DNA of 64,000 bases, from assembly GCA_011947345.1 (NCBI GenBank), contig JAAVTG010000672.1, forward strand, positions 868,001-932,000. The letters are read 5' to 3'. Under the pieces are notes generated by a model. That model was not told the DNA's origin. It saw only the letters and a program-made list of their open reading frames with translations, and made no database searches. Below are positions 54,053 through 64,000 of this stretch, piece by piece. The position numbers were made by a program, and so were the translations under genes. Source of the DNA: Phytophthora quininea (lineage: Eukaryota > Oomycota > Peronosporomycetes > Peronosporales > Peronosporaceae). Position 1 is the stretch's first letter; each line of letters opens with the position of its first letter.

Positions 54053-54689
54053 TTCGCAGTAAACGGATCAGCAGCAGTACGTGAGTGTCAATGTATAGTG
54101 CTTAAGGAGTGACCTGCAGCGTTTGTCTTCTCAAATTATTATACAGCAGTGGCATCCTCATCAATCCGAATCAACTGTGTTGTGAACAACAAACAAGTCG
54201 AAGTGCCAACGACAACAACAAAAATGCGGTCAATCGGGGTTTTCGACTATTTATTCGCCTATGTCGTGGTAATATATGAGCATTCTTTACTTTGGGATGG
54301 CCCTCGTCCACCCTCGAACTCACACTACTTTCGTACGTTGACCAACGGAGATTCTGCAAAAGGTACTACATCAACTTGAGAAGCAAAGTACTACTTGCTG
54401 CTGCTGATCACTCCAGTCATGACTACCGAATCTCAACGTATTGTCCGTGAATATATAAATACCCTGCTAGGTCGACTAAGGTTTCGTACCGGTAGCAACA
54501 CCGTCGGCTCAACTGTCTATGGAGAACTGCAACGCTGTCTGCAGACTTTTTAACCCGCGACTCGGCTTCGCCGTTTCATGGTAACATATCCTCGGATTTT
54601 TACTGTTTGCCACGACGCGTGGCTTTTCAACGACCCGGGGCTTCTCACAGCTCCGCCTACCAACTTGACGACAACCGTATGATCATATA
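54053..54689. other. No gene seen
   Basis: Right flank of the hAT element. A stretch near 54385-54420 echoes the effector upstream repeat (CTTGCTGCTGCTGATCA). Confidence 0.35.
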
Positions 54690-54810
54690 AGTATGTCAAG
54701 AAGGCTTTGGGTCTGGACGATTTGACTGGCGCAGACCAGTTGGGACTGGCTGGAGTTGTCTGGCGAGACAAAGAGAGCCCATCCGAACGTCAAGTTTGTG
54801 CTGGTGGTCT
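54690..54810 (+). pseudogene. LWY module fragment
   Basis: A single partial module, YVKKALGLDDLTGADQLG, parallels AKKVLGLDGLTGSDLLG of the effector at 35690. Nothing else of the gene is left. Confidence 0.5.
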
Positions 54811-54999
54811 TTTGCCTCGCCTAGAACAGTAGTTACTTTCTTTGCCAAAAAGCGCTTTCTTCGTAAGTGTTTTATAGACTACCCGGTAATCATCGCAAAA
54901 TGACTACCCAAAACAGTTTTCGCTGGCTCGCAAAACCTTAAGTAGCTTTTACGTCTATTATCATTCAACTATTGGCTCTCCAACACCAAGGTCGCCGCC

Positions 55000-55664
55000 A
55001 TGTTCAAGCGCTTCAGCGTGGACGAGCACGTGAGCACCAGCAGCAAGGTCAAGTCCTCGCAGCAGCGCAGCATCCGCTCCAAGGTGCTGGAGCAGTACCC
55101 GGCGCTCGAGCCCTTCGCGGAGCTGCTCATGCCCAAGAAGGCGCCCATGGTGGTCGCCAAATGGTACATGCAGTACATGCTATCTCCGATCCTTTTTCAT
55201 TTATTTGTTTTTCTTCTTACAGCCACAACCACATCCAGCTCGTGCTGCACGACGGAGAGCCCATCTTCTTCAACCAGCGCGACGGGCCGTTCATGCCCAC
55301 GCTCAAGCTGCTGCACAAGGCGCCGCACGTCATGAAGCAGGTCCGGGCCGACAAGGGAGCCATCCCTTTTGTGCTCTCTGGAGCCAACGTCATGTGTCCC
55401 GGTCTGACCTCTGCTGGAGGAGATATGTCTGAACCATTGGAGGCTGGCACCCCCGTGGCGATCATGGCGGAAGGAAAGGAACACGCCATGGCAATAGGCA
55501 TCCTCACCATGTCCACCGACGATATGTAAGTTTTTATTGTTTGTTTGTTGGATCATGTGTGAGTGCTAAAATGTAAATGCAGCCGAACCACGAACAAGGG
55601 CATTGCCATTGAAATGGTGCACTTCCTAGGAGACGATCTGTGGACGTGTCCGAACATCGACTAA
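55000..55664 (+). CDS. MCTS1: MCTS1-like PUA-domain translation factor
   Basis: Three exons: 55000-55163, 55223-55525 and 55583-55664, giving 182 residues, about the length of animal MCTS1. Introns 55164-55222 (GTACAT...ACAG) and 55526-55582 (GTAAGT...GCAG) restore the frame and conserved residues exactly (K-C-H at the first, D-I-R at the second). The N-terminal domain starts MFKRFSVDEHVS; the C-terminal PUA domain has FFNQRDGPFMPTLKLLHK, DKGAIPFVLSGANVMCPGLT and VAIMAEGKEHAMAIG. The family joins DENR in 40S ribosome recycling and re-initiation in the cytoplasm. GC-rich, no breaks. TCATTCAACTATT at 54961, 39 bp upstream, is a weak initiator match. Confidence 0.95.
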
Positions 55665-55952
55665 GGTAGACAAGCGTAAGGTCCAGCACTGCAAGTTATC
55701 TCAGTTATGCTAGCCCTAATTGCAGGAGAACATCGCTTAGTCCTCTCTCGGTCGAAAACCAAAACTTACAAACCTTTGTGCGGCTCAGCAGTGCGTCAAG
55801 TTTCTTCGGAAGCAGAAATCCTTCCAGCTCTGGTAGGCAAACACCAACACCGATTTGAGTTTCACAACGAAAGTTGGGGTCCTCGACGTGGATAATAGAT
55901 CGACAACTACAACGAAATCCTTATGCGAATTCCCACCCCACCTGGTCCGTCT
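55665..55952. other. Downstream of MCTS1, no gene
   Basis: 3' region of the MCTS1-like gene and intergenic sequence. Confidence 0.4.
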
Positions 55953-56502
55953 TCAGTCGTATTTCAAGAACTTGTAGTTTTCATGGGTCTTCAGTGCTTC
56001 CCCTCGAAGCCCATCCAGTCCCAGTTGCTGCAGAACGTAGTCCCTATGGCCTGTTGTGCGTACCCCAAATCCTCACCTTTCTCTCCAACTCCTCAGCAGA
56101 ACCACCGCTGAGTGGCGATGGATACTTGCCTTTAGCAATCTGAGCGAGATTAAACTCGTCGATCAGCTTCACGTAGCCCCCACAGACGACCAGGTCGTCG
56201 TAGCTTTGCTAGTTTGGATGCACATTATCGAGCCCCAACTTGGCCCAGACATCGTACGTCGGCAGCTTCTCTTTCTTCCATTGCTTCTGCATTGCCTTCA
56301 CGTAGATCCTGTAGTTCATGTAGTTCGGGTGCTTTCGCAGCGCCATTCCCCGAAGCCCCGCCATGCCCAATTTCGACTTGACGCTGTCGATGGACTCTCG
56401 GTGGTGAGCGGACTGTGTAGTGGGTAGCGGCATGAAAGCCCAACCACCACACGCAATGCAGTCGGGTCTGGCGCGAGTAAGCGACTGGTTGCAGTCAGCC
56501 AC
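55953..56502 (-). pseudogene. LWY effector remnant
   Basis: Minus from 56502: HHRESIDSVKSKLGMAGLRG, HPNYMNYRIYVKAMQKQW, LPTYDVWAKLGLD, a stop near 56208, then in the same frame YVKLIDEFNLAQIAKG and SAEELERKVRIW. A second stop and frame change follow before YVLQQLGLDGLRGEALK and HENYKFLKYD, ending at TGA 55955-55953. No signal peptide or RXLR was found upstream. Confidence 0.7.
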
Positions 56503-57123
56503 GGCAGGTTGGCTAGCAGTGAGCTACTGCTACAGCTTGTGTAGTCGTACGTCAACTCAGGCTGGTACAGGTGGTGGCACGTGCCATCACCATGTCGAGC
56601 CACTACTGGGACGCTGGTAGTGGAAGTGTAGAGCGGTTAGTCGGCATGCATGTTTAGTTTGATCAGTTTTACATTTACCTCGAAGCCGACAGCAATACAC
56701 TCGGCAAAAACTTAGTGGAAGTGCCAGCTTCCCTCGCCAAGTGTTACCTGTTATCTGAGACCCACTACAGACTGGTACAGCTTCAGCCAGGAAGCTAAGG
56801 ACGACCCAAACGCGCGTTCTTCGATGTCAACGGCAGCTTGGCTGGCCCTTAAACCACGTTTGTCGGGAGGCGCGAATACAATCTCAATAACAGCGAGGAA
56901 GCACTTGCTTGGCGTGTCTTGATGATGCCGTTGATCTAGCGCACCATCATCACATCATTGATGCTCGACTTCTGATTTTGCCATGGACTAGCTTCATGTC
57001 GTGTTTGCTGTGTATAACAGTGAAATACCTTTATTTGCAACAAGGCGGCGGGAAACGTCGAAGGCGTCGGAAAGTTGAACACTGAAGGGATGCGATTGGC
57101 CTCATCGCCACTTGTTTCACGTC
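56503..57123. other. No gene seen
   Basis: No coding signal or repeat recognised. Confidence 0.4.
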
Positions 57124-58741
57124 TTAGTGCTTCTCAGACGTAAGTACAAGGAATTTCAAGTAGTTCTTGTAGATTGGGTGGTTTTTGAGCACACTTTCCC
57201 TCAGTTTGTCCAGTTTGAGCGGCTCCAACACTGGGTCTGAGCAGTACTTCTTCTTTGCCCACGGAGACGACGTGCAATTCGTAGCGGGTTGTCTCCCATT
57301 CTTTTATATTAAAGTCCACGAACTTCTTGTAGTACTTGAGTAATTTCGCAGCAGCCCACGAAGTCCCAATACCGGAAGGAGATCTGGACCACACGGGGAA
57401 TTGGGTGTTCATGAATATGTCGTAGTATTTAAATTCGGGTGCGATGTCAATACAGCTCCTGACAATTTTTCCAGGCCGAATCACTTTAGAACATCGTCCA
57501 AACTTCTTTCAATCCCGAACTTGAGATCTCGCGTACTTGTCGTAATACTGGTGCAGCTCGGAATTTGACGGCGTCGTCCACCCAGTCGTCCAACTTCAGC
57601 AGCTTCTGATCACTGTCGGTCCATGCTTGTTTGGACTGAAGGTAGTCGCCAAAACGACTTAATCGATATGGAGCCCTGTGCAAGAGACTTTCTCAGCAAC
57701 GGCATGCCAGGAACAACCCCTCGTCGCGCCGTTTTGCAAGCACTAGGGTTGTCAAGTTTGAGAACCGCCCGAACTTCCAGTACTTCGGGAAGTTCGTTGC
57801 TGCCGACAAGAAACTCACCTGACAGACTCCTCAGTGTACTGGTAAAGGAATCCAAGGAACAAGTTGTTGACGAGAAACTTGCCAAAGCATCACGGTCTGC
57901 TGTTGGTAGTGGCTGCTACTACGACAGTCACTGTCGAAATCTCTTTCAAAAACCTCGTTCATTGACGGACAAGACGAGGTGGCTACTGCTACTCTTTTGA
58001 TGACTTTTCTGCGGCCTCAAGCGCAGGTTCGCCGAGAAACAACGAGGAGGGAGCCTTGGCGGTGTTTGTGCTTGACTCAAAACTCGACTTTCATCGTCAT
58101 GTATTGCTCTGAGTATTTGAAATTGACGTGTAAGTCCGTGTCTTGGCAGGTAGATCATAGAGCCCCAGCTGACGAAGCATCAGACTCGGGGAGCTTTCTG
58201 TGCCAGCCACACCGGAAGAACGTCATTCGTCACAGAGTATTTCTGAGACCACCGAGGAACTTGAGCAGTCATGAACTGGTCGTAGTACTTGAAATTTGTG
58301 TTTGAAGTTAACGCACTTCCAGACAACTGGCTCAGTCCCAGTTTGATCTTGACATCATCCGGAGTCAACTTCTTCCTCGTCCAAAGGCGAACTCGAGTCG
58401 TCACGTACGAATCATAAAATAAACTCTAAAGTTCGGGGCAGTTCGGAACCTTGCTGTGTCATCCAGCAAACCGTCTAGCTTCAATACCTTCCGAATCGTT
58501 TCGAGCGGAGTGTCTTCCTTGGCCCACATCTCCCTGATCTTAAGGAAATTGTTGGCGGACCGAAACGACGACGAGGCTTGCCCTAGAGACTTCTACACAC
58601 TAGGAATTGCTCCGCTATGGCTTTAACAGAATAGCTCGGTTCGAGGTTGCGGTCGACATTTGTATCGCCTCGTAAAACTCTTGAGCTGGCCAATGTCGCG
58701 ATGGCAAAGAGAATCACCAACACAAGAGCACCAAGTGGCAT
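57124..58741 (-). pseudogene. Long RXLR-LWY effector pseudogene
   Basis: ATG 58741 opens a signal peptide (GALVLVILFAIATLASS) directly followed by RVLR at residues 21-24 and a short acidic stretch to TAG. Later frames carry a chain of modules: NNFLKIREMWAKEDTPLET / VLKLDGLLDDTARF; LTPDDVKIKLGLSQLSGSAL / FKYYDQFMTAQVPRW; WTDSDQKLLKLDDWVDDAV; FKYYDIFMNTQFPVWSR; ending LKFLVLTSEKH at TAA 57126-57124. At least four modules and five frame changes. RXLR immediately after the signal peptide is unusually early. Confidence 0.75.
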
Positions 58742-58791
58742 ACGGTTTTCTTCTCGACGAAGTTTATGGCCGACTGGGCGCTTGGGGCAGC

Positions 58792-58805
58792 AAATTACAA
58801 AGTGA
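58792..58805 (-). promoter_or_regulatory. Initiator-like element for effector 58741
   Basis: On minus, TCACTTTGTAATTT differs from the oomycete initiator at two positions and lies about 50 bp before the ATG. Confidence 0.5.
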
Positions 58806-59427
58806 AGCAGCTGTTCTTTGATGACTAGAACTTACTCCCAGAGTGTCGATAATTATGCTAAATTCCCCACCGCATAATTAGCATGCCAAGCTCGAGTTAT
58901 GCGTGCTAGTCCATTCATCGTAAACGCTGTCAAAGAGCTTCCAATTGCTGCAAGACTTGTTGTGCAGCGAACTCAAGGCCACGGCAGACAGCAGGATCAC
59001 TTATGTCAGCTCCAACTTACGCAGGTGAACGGCCTGCCACACCATATAACCGTCTTAATCTGTAATCCATTACTGTATTCTCCTTTCCTGAAGTACGTCT
59101 GGTACTCCGCCGAGCACTACAAGAAAAGTGGCAGCTCCTGTAGTGATGTAGAACACTGGAATTATACAAAGCACCGTAATGACGACGGCCTCAGGAAATT
59201 TTGTCCAAATCACGGGTCATCTGGCGATAGGAATGGCTTCATCAGCGGTGAAACGCTCTTGACTGTAACGCGTTGACCACGTAAGTTGGGAAGGGAGCTA
59301 GTGAGGTTGATTGTCTTCTCGACTTGTGTGTCTTTGTCCAAATACTTTGATTACCACTTCTCATGGAGTTCATTAAGTCCTTCGAATCACGTCACGGGCC
59401 AGGACATCCGTCTCGTTTTGTGAGTAC
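58806..59427. other. No gene assigned
   Basis: A plus ORF (58899-59276) with FLKYVWYSAEHYKKSG could be a decayed helical module, but this is not convincing. Confidence 0.35.
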
Positions 59428-60084
59428 CTACGTTTCTTTATGGCCGGCGTATATCAAATAGTACTTGTAGTTGCTGTGGGTAACCAGTTCTTCCTGATGA
59501 AGTTCCTCAAGTCCCAGTTGCTCCAGAACATAGTCAAAGCGTATGTTGGTTGAATCCCAGATCTGCGCCTTTCTCGTCAGCTCCTCAGAGGAACCATCCG
59601 TTTGCACCAGTGGACGAATCTCTTTAGCTTTCTGAGCAAGATTGAAATCGTCAAGCGCAATCACGTATCCTCTATAGACTTTGAGGGCGTCCTCATTTTG
59701 GTGCTGGTCCAACCCCAACTTGATCCAGACATTGAACGTCGACAACTTTTGTTTTATCCATTGCCTGTATAGGAATGCCTCAAACGCCTTGGTGTATTCC
59801 ACCAACTTGCCGTAGTTCCAGGCAAAATCCTTCAAGGCCTTCCATGCCCAACAGCGACTTGACTTCGTCTGGATGTTTTTCCCGGTAAGCCCACCTCGCT
59901 AACTTCACATACGTGACAATTGATCCAAATGCTCGCTCCTCGTCGTATTTATCGTCCAACGAGTCCTTGTCGTTGCCTCTTAGAAGTCGACCAGTCTTAA
60001 AGAGACCCGAACGAGCGGCAGGTACAGCGCTACAGCTCGTAGTGAGGAAAACGCGGCCGCTAGAATGCCGCGAAAGAGGCGCAT
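59428..60084 (-). pseudogene. RXLR-dEER LWY effector with two frameshifts
   Basis: ATG 60084 starts a signal peptide beginning MRLFRGILAAAFSS; its frame stops just after. The adjacent frame carries RLLR (about 59995-59984) and YDEER (about 59956-59942), then YVKLARWAYREKHPDEVKSL and LLGMEGLEG. A second change near 59838 leads to the open frame 59835-59428 with FEAFLYRQWIKQKLSTFNVW, YRGYVIALDDFNLAQKAKE and DYVLEQLGLEELHQEELV. RXLR, dEER and modules are all present, so it is close to intact. Two single-base changes would be needed to restore it, and either may be a sequencing error. Confidence 0.8.
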
Positions 60085-60119
60085 GCGGAACAACCTGTCG
60101 ATGACTTTGGTGCTACCGA

Positions 60120-60136
60120 GAAACTTGAGAAGTGAT
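60120..60136 (-). promoter_or_regulatory. Initiator-like element for effector 60084
   Basis: On minus, TATCACTTCTCAAGTTT resembles GCTCATTYYNCAWTTT, about 40 bp before the ATG. Confidence 0.45.
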
Positions 60137-60443
60137 ACGCCTAGTTACCAGTGCGGAACGACCTCATCAACATTGACGTTTATGTAGTCGCGTAGTAGCC
60201 TCGATTTTGTCCACGGCAGCCCTCATTCGTCATTCAAGCTTTTGTTGTCCAGCCCTTTTGGGTTTTGACCAGTGTTCTCCAGTACAAACGATAACTCCGG
60301 TCGTGCCAACGATCCTCGGCCCTGCTGCCAACTAGATAAGAAAAACAGACTTTGTGCCCCGATGTTTAGGAGAATGACGCTCAACTCGCACCACCGATGA
60401 GACTTTATACTGTCGAGGTCCACTACTCCAGAGCACGATAATT
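60137..60443. other. Intergenic, possible effector scrap
   Basis: A minus ORF (60423-60223) followed by KSRLLRDYINVNVDE near 60200 contains an R-x-L-R string, but with no signal peptide or modules. Confidence 0.3.
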
Positions 60444-61168
60444 CTAGCCTCGAGAAGCAACAGCGTCGATAACCTTCTGCGTCAGCTCAGCCTCTTGCTG
60501 CTGTAGTCTATCGCGTTCTACAAGCAACAGCTTTCGTCTCTCCAACGCAACCAAAATCTCTTCTTCTCTCGGGAGTCCTCGAACGTCCGGCTCGAACGAT
60601 TCCTGAATATCATCCATTGGTGACGATATGTCCCTACCACAATCTCTCTCCGTGGCCTGTTTCTTCCTGGGAGGTTCTATAATTTCCTCTTCCTCTTCAG
60701 CTTCTGCGACCTCCACTTCCGTCTCCACCCTGTCTCTCGTAAATTGCACTCCAAGACTCGCAGTGGCCAGTAGGTCGGCCGACTGCGGCGTCTCCTCCGC
60801 CTCAAAGCACTCTTTCATCTGCTGCAGCAGTCTCTCACCTGCAATATTCCCTCTTGTCTCCCACAGCTCCCTCAATCTAGAGAGCTACATTAAAAAAAAT
60901 AATCGTCAGCATAACTTTATTATATAAGCCCTTATCAGAACATTTTTTAATTTACCTGGTCGCTGCATTCCACGGCATTCCAGCTCGTTCGCAGCGCTCC
61001 ATTAATTCTCCTCGCCAGGACTCCCCAGACTTCGTGTACTGCTGCCACCGTCTGCGCGCGTTCGAAGCGCTCGCTCAGCAGCTTGAAGCGCAGCTGCAGC
61101 AACCAGAAACTCGCGTCCTCGCTCCATGCTTCCTCCTGGTGGATATTCCTCTCCGCCTCGTCGTCCAT
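60444..61168 (-). CDS. Myb/SANT-like (trihelix-type) protein
   Basis: Two exons: 61168-60956 and 60884-60444, 217 residues. The 71-bp intron (60955-60885, GTAAAT...ATGTAG on minus) joins CSDQ to LSRLRELW in frame. Start MDDEAERN at 61168 is chosen because the upstream part of the ORF lacks similarity and overlaps the divergent gene's promoter. Residues 10-85 look like a Myb/SANT-like trihelix domain with spaced tryptophans (WSEDASFWLLQLR, VWGVLARRIN, TSWNAVECSDQL). An acidic middle with a PRKKQ basic cluster and a C-terminal coiled coil (LLLVERDRLQQQEAELTQ) follow. Likely nuclear DNA-binding protein; target unknown. Confidence 0.7.
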
Positions 61169-61284
61169 CGCGCTTTCCAGTGCCGCAGTCCTTGGATATT
61201 CCGCCCTTGATACAATCTTGCTTTTACTATCGTCCCAATCGCATGTCTCAATATTTTTGTGCATATACAAAATCTGCCATCCGT

Positions 61285-61298
61285 TTCATTATCCAACT
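61285..61298 (+). promoter_or_regulatory. Initiator-like element in divergent promoter
   Basis: TCATTATCCAACTC, a partial initiator match, 47 bp before ATG 61345. The two divergent start codons are only 176 bp apart. Confidence 0.4.
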
Positions 61299-61344
61299 CG
61301 CCATCTTCCGCCCACGAACACGTCCCGAACCTACGAAGCCCCAA

Positions 61345-62747
61345 ATGCCCGTAGATCGCTCCGCTTGGAAACGCGTGGACGTGACTGTTCCTCCAGGCCC
61401 GTTGGGTCTCATCGTCAGCAAGAGTCCGACGGGCGAAGGCCACGTGATTGTCGACGGCTTCCGCCCCGTCAACGGCGCCCAAGGAACGTTGGAGCTCCAC
61501 GGAGAGATCGGGCCCCACAGCCTTCTATTGGGCGTCAATACGCACGACTTTACGGACCAAGACGCAGCCTGGAGCTTTGAACGTATCCGCGAGATCCTCG
61601 TCAGTACCAGCGGCGTCGAGCGTCTCGTCCGCTTCCTCGTGCCGCCACCGCCGCCTCCCATCCATTCGGAGACGCGTCCGACGCCTCGCGACGCTTCAGC
61701 GACGTGTATACGCTGGGGAAAGAACTTGGCGCCGGTACCTTCTCCGTCGTGAGAGAGGCCACGAATAAAAGCTCCGGAGAAAGATACGCCATCAAGTGCA
61801 TCAAACGCGCGCAGCTGTCGGCCGATGACTTGGAAGCTCTTGTGGCTGAAGTCAAGATCTTGAGGGAGATGCAACACCCGCATATCGTCAAGCTCTTTGA
61901 AGTCTTCCAAGAGGAACGATACTTCTTTTTAGTCACCGAGTTCATGCCTGGAGGCGAACTCTTCGAACGCATCGTCAAGAAGAACTTTTACTCGGAAAGA
62001 GAGGCCCGAGATCTCGTCAAGGTGTTGCTGGAGACCATCGCGTTCTGTCATGACGCTGATGTGGTCCACCGAGACCTGAAACCGGAGAACCTGCTGCTGT
62101 CTAGTCAGGAAGATGACGCAGACATTAAACTCGCCGACTTTGGCTTTGCCAAGAAGTCGGCGATGAATGGAGACGCTGCCGGCCTGGTGACCGCTTGCGG
62201 TACGCCGGGATACGTAGCTCCGGAGATCTTGATGTCCAAGCCTTACGGCAAAGAGGTGGACATTTGGAGCATTGGCGTCATCACCTACATCTTGTTGTGT
62301 GGGTACCCTCCTTTCCACCACGACAACCAGAGCGTGCTCTTCCGTATGATCAAAGCGGGACGCTACGAGTACGACTCGCCCTACTGGGACGATGTGTCAG
62401 CTGAGGCGAAGGACTTGATCAGTAAAATGCTCGTACTGAACCCTGCCGAGCGCTGGTCGGCGAGGAAGCTGCTGCAACATCCGTGGATCGCTGGCGATGC
62501 GGTCAAGGACGTGCAACTCACGACGGCGCTCCAGGAGCTGCGCAAGTTCAACGCACGCCGGAAATTCCGTGCGGCGGTTAGTACCGTCAAGGCTACCATT
62601 TCCCTCACTAAGTCGCTTACGCTTGGAAGCAGCCCGCGTAGCAAGGCTAGCGATGAGAGTGACAAGGACGAAGAGAACCCCTCACCTGCAGCACCCGATG
62701 CTGCTGTGTCAGCTCCCCGGCACCTCAGTAGATACCAAATAGGATGA
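61345..62747 (+). CDS. PDZ-CaMK-type serine/threonine kinase (apparent frameshift)
   Basis: About 467 residues. ATG 61345 begins a PDZ-like domain (residues 5-105) with carboxylate-loop-like PPGPLGLIV, a Pro run (PPPPPP), then a frame change at about 61664-61668 where a TT pair seems one base short. The kinase is complete: GAGTFSVV, catalytic Lys in YAIKCI, VVHRDLKPENLL, LADFGFA, GTPGYVAPEIL, DIWSIGVITYILLCGYPPF and the HPWI end. LRKFNARRKFRAAVSTVKA follows, a CaMK-like autoinhibitory/calmodulin-binding segment, then an acidic tail. Likely a cytosolic Ca-regulated kinase tethered by its PDZ domain. Because everything else is intact I treat the break as a probable sequence error. Confidence 0.88.
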
Positions 62748-63359
62748 GTGACAGACTTAGGTTTCTAGCATAGAGCAGGCAGCGGATGTCTTCTTGTTCA
62801 ATATAGTTGGCTTTGTTTTAGTACGATTGAGAACATGACAACGAAGCATCGTAGCTCTGGTAGTTGGTCCACGGTGAATACAATCTGAAATGGGTTAACA
62901 CCAGCATGTACCTGGTATTGCTTCGATTCTTTTCAAAACAACCAGCCAAGTCGTCACTACTAAAACTACCCGCATCATCGCGACGGATCTGAAAATGTAG
63001 CAGCCGCACCAGTGATACTTCCACGTTAGCCGTACAGCGGATTATGACGATCATCGGTCGCTTCGGGAAGTTCCCATCAACGTTCATTCCTGTAGAATAC
63101 TTCAGTCCTTTTGCTGCCTTCTTTGAGTCTTCATGAAGTCACACAAACGGTCTCGGCGTTAGCTATTGGTGTCTACGACCGCTTTTCAGCCTTGGCCTTG
63201 AATTACCCATCCCACCGCTCCAGTTTTTCACACTACCCAAGTTTTCATCCGCCAAAGCTTTATGACTCGTTCGATTTTCTTGACAGCTTGCTGCATATGA
63301 AGCGCACAATCAAGTAGTTGCACTTCTACTACGGACATTAGTTAACTAACGAGGAATTA
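62748..63359. other. Intergenic, no gene seen
   Basis: Minus ORF 62818-63087 and plus ORF 63111-63317 have no recognisable family. Confidence 0.4.
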
Positions 63360-64000
63360 TCAGTCGATGAATGGTAGGCCGTTCAGATATTTCTCGTAGA
63401 ACTTATAGTTCTTTGCCTCTTTCAATGCAGCGTCGTCCAAGCCGCTCAGTCCCAATGAATATCTTACGTAGTCGTCGGGTCTTTTGGCTGCTGTCCAGAT
63501 CTGCGTCTTCACTCGTATTTCAATCTCATCCACATTCTCGATGAGATTGGGGATCGTCTCTCCTTTTTCATCAGTTTGAGGATGTAGTCGTCCATGGTGT
63601 TAACGTAGCTGGCGTAGATCTTGAAGCAAACAGTATTCCTAAACGTGGCCTGACGGATCGAACTCAGTCGAGTCAAGTCCATCTTCTTCCAGACATCGTA
63701 CGTGGTGAACTCTTGCTTCAGCCAGCCATTGTTCCGGAATTCATCAAGTTGCTTTACAAAACTCGCATAAAAGTGATAGTTTGAGTTCCTCGTCAGTGCC
63801 GGTCCTTTAAGTTTTTCCAGTCCCAACTTGGACTTGACATGCTCCATGGACACGCCATCCATAGCCCACGAGTTTAACTTTCTTTCCACAAAGGATTTGT
63901 AGTACTCGTAGTTCGGGTGCAGGTAAAGAGCACGTCCCGTGAGTTTATCGAGATTAAGCTTCTTCATGGCGTCGACCGGTGAAACTTCGTCGTTCTTGAG
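63360..64000 (-). pseudogene. LWY effector, 3' part, runs off the window
   Basis: Open from the right edge: VSPVDAMKKLNLDKLTGRAL, HPNYEYYKSFVERKLNSW, VKSKLGLEKLKGPALTR, FTTYDVWKKMDLTRL and YASYVNTMDDYILKL. Near 63565 an A run on minus seems one base short and the frame ends at 63509; the next frame continues VDEIEIRVKTQIWTAAKRPD, YSLGLSGLDDAALKEAKNYK and YLNGLPFID to TGA 63362-63360. Three modules are complete apart from that single change. Signal peptide and RXLR should lie beyond 64000. Confidence 0.8.

Noticed and set aside
58899..59276. Effector module in the plus ORF with FLKYVWYSAEHYKK
   Set aside because: Only a few residues resemble a module; no LGL...L core or second helix pattern.
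60140..60423. RLLR string near 60205 as another effector
   Set aside because: No secretion signal or W/LWY modules in any frame, and the surrounding ORF has a stop just before it.
61248..61910. 220-codon minus-strand ORF opposite the PDZ-kinase
   Set aside because: Shadow of a GC-rich conserved gene; the plus strand carries all kinase motifs.

Overview
The window looks like a gene-sparse, transposon-rich stretch of an oomycete genome, most likely Phytophthora or a close relative. The sequence reasons are: many degraded secreted RXLR effector genes (signal peptide, R-x-L-R, D-E-E-R, then W/LWY modules); oomycete-type initiator sequences fitting TCATTYYNCAWTTT just upstream of several start codons; short GT-AG introns of 57-71 bp; and DIRS-type tyrosine-recombinase retroelements, Copia, Gypsy, LINE, hAT and tRNA-derived SINE copies nested in one another. 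No bacterial feature is visible.

Layout. 0-1.8 kb: RXLR pseudogene (one half of a duplication) and a 169-bp LINE stub with a 17-bp target-site duplication (TSD). 1.8-6.2 kb: Copia element (minus), 204-bp LTRs, TSD GGATG. 6.9-12.6 kb: six RXLR loci or relics, one split by a SINE, plus a LINE tail. 14.3-15.4 kb: oomycete coiled-coil gene with a second, inverted copy at 34.1-35.2 kb. 16-16.8 kb: LWY effector remnant. About 16.8-29.5 kb: DIRS-like element A (minus), interrupted by a LINE and by a complete second DIRS-like element B (19174-24535). 30.9-32.8 kb: broken S33-type secreted peptidase gene. 35.7-40.9 kb: RXLR-LWY effector split by a LINE that is itself split by another LINE. 41.35-48.06 kb: Gypsy element (identical 572-bp LTRs) inserted in the last module of another effector whose start is at 48713. 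48.83-54.04 kb: two-gene hAT transposon with an 8-bp TSD. 55.0-55.7 kb: intact MCTS1-like housekeeping gene. 55.9-60.1 kb: three more RXLR/LWY pseudogenes. 60.4-62.7 kb: divergently transcribed Myb/SANT-like gene and PDZ-kinase gene. 63.4-64 kb: LWY effector running off the right end.

The genes do not form a pathway. The theme is an effector cluster repeatedly used as a landing site by mobile elements; only the MCTS1-like, Myb/SANT-like and kinase genes look like conserved core genes. A caution affects nearly every 'pseudogene' call: at least nine frameshifts fall where a single base seems to be missing from a homopolymer, including in the conserved kinase and in one copy of a near-identical gene pair. 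Some breaks may therefore be assembly errors.
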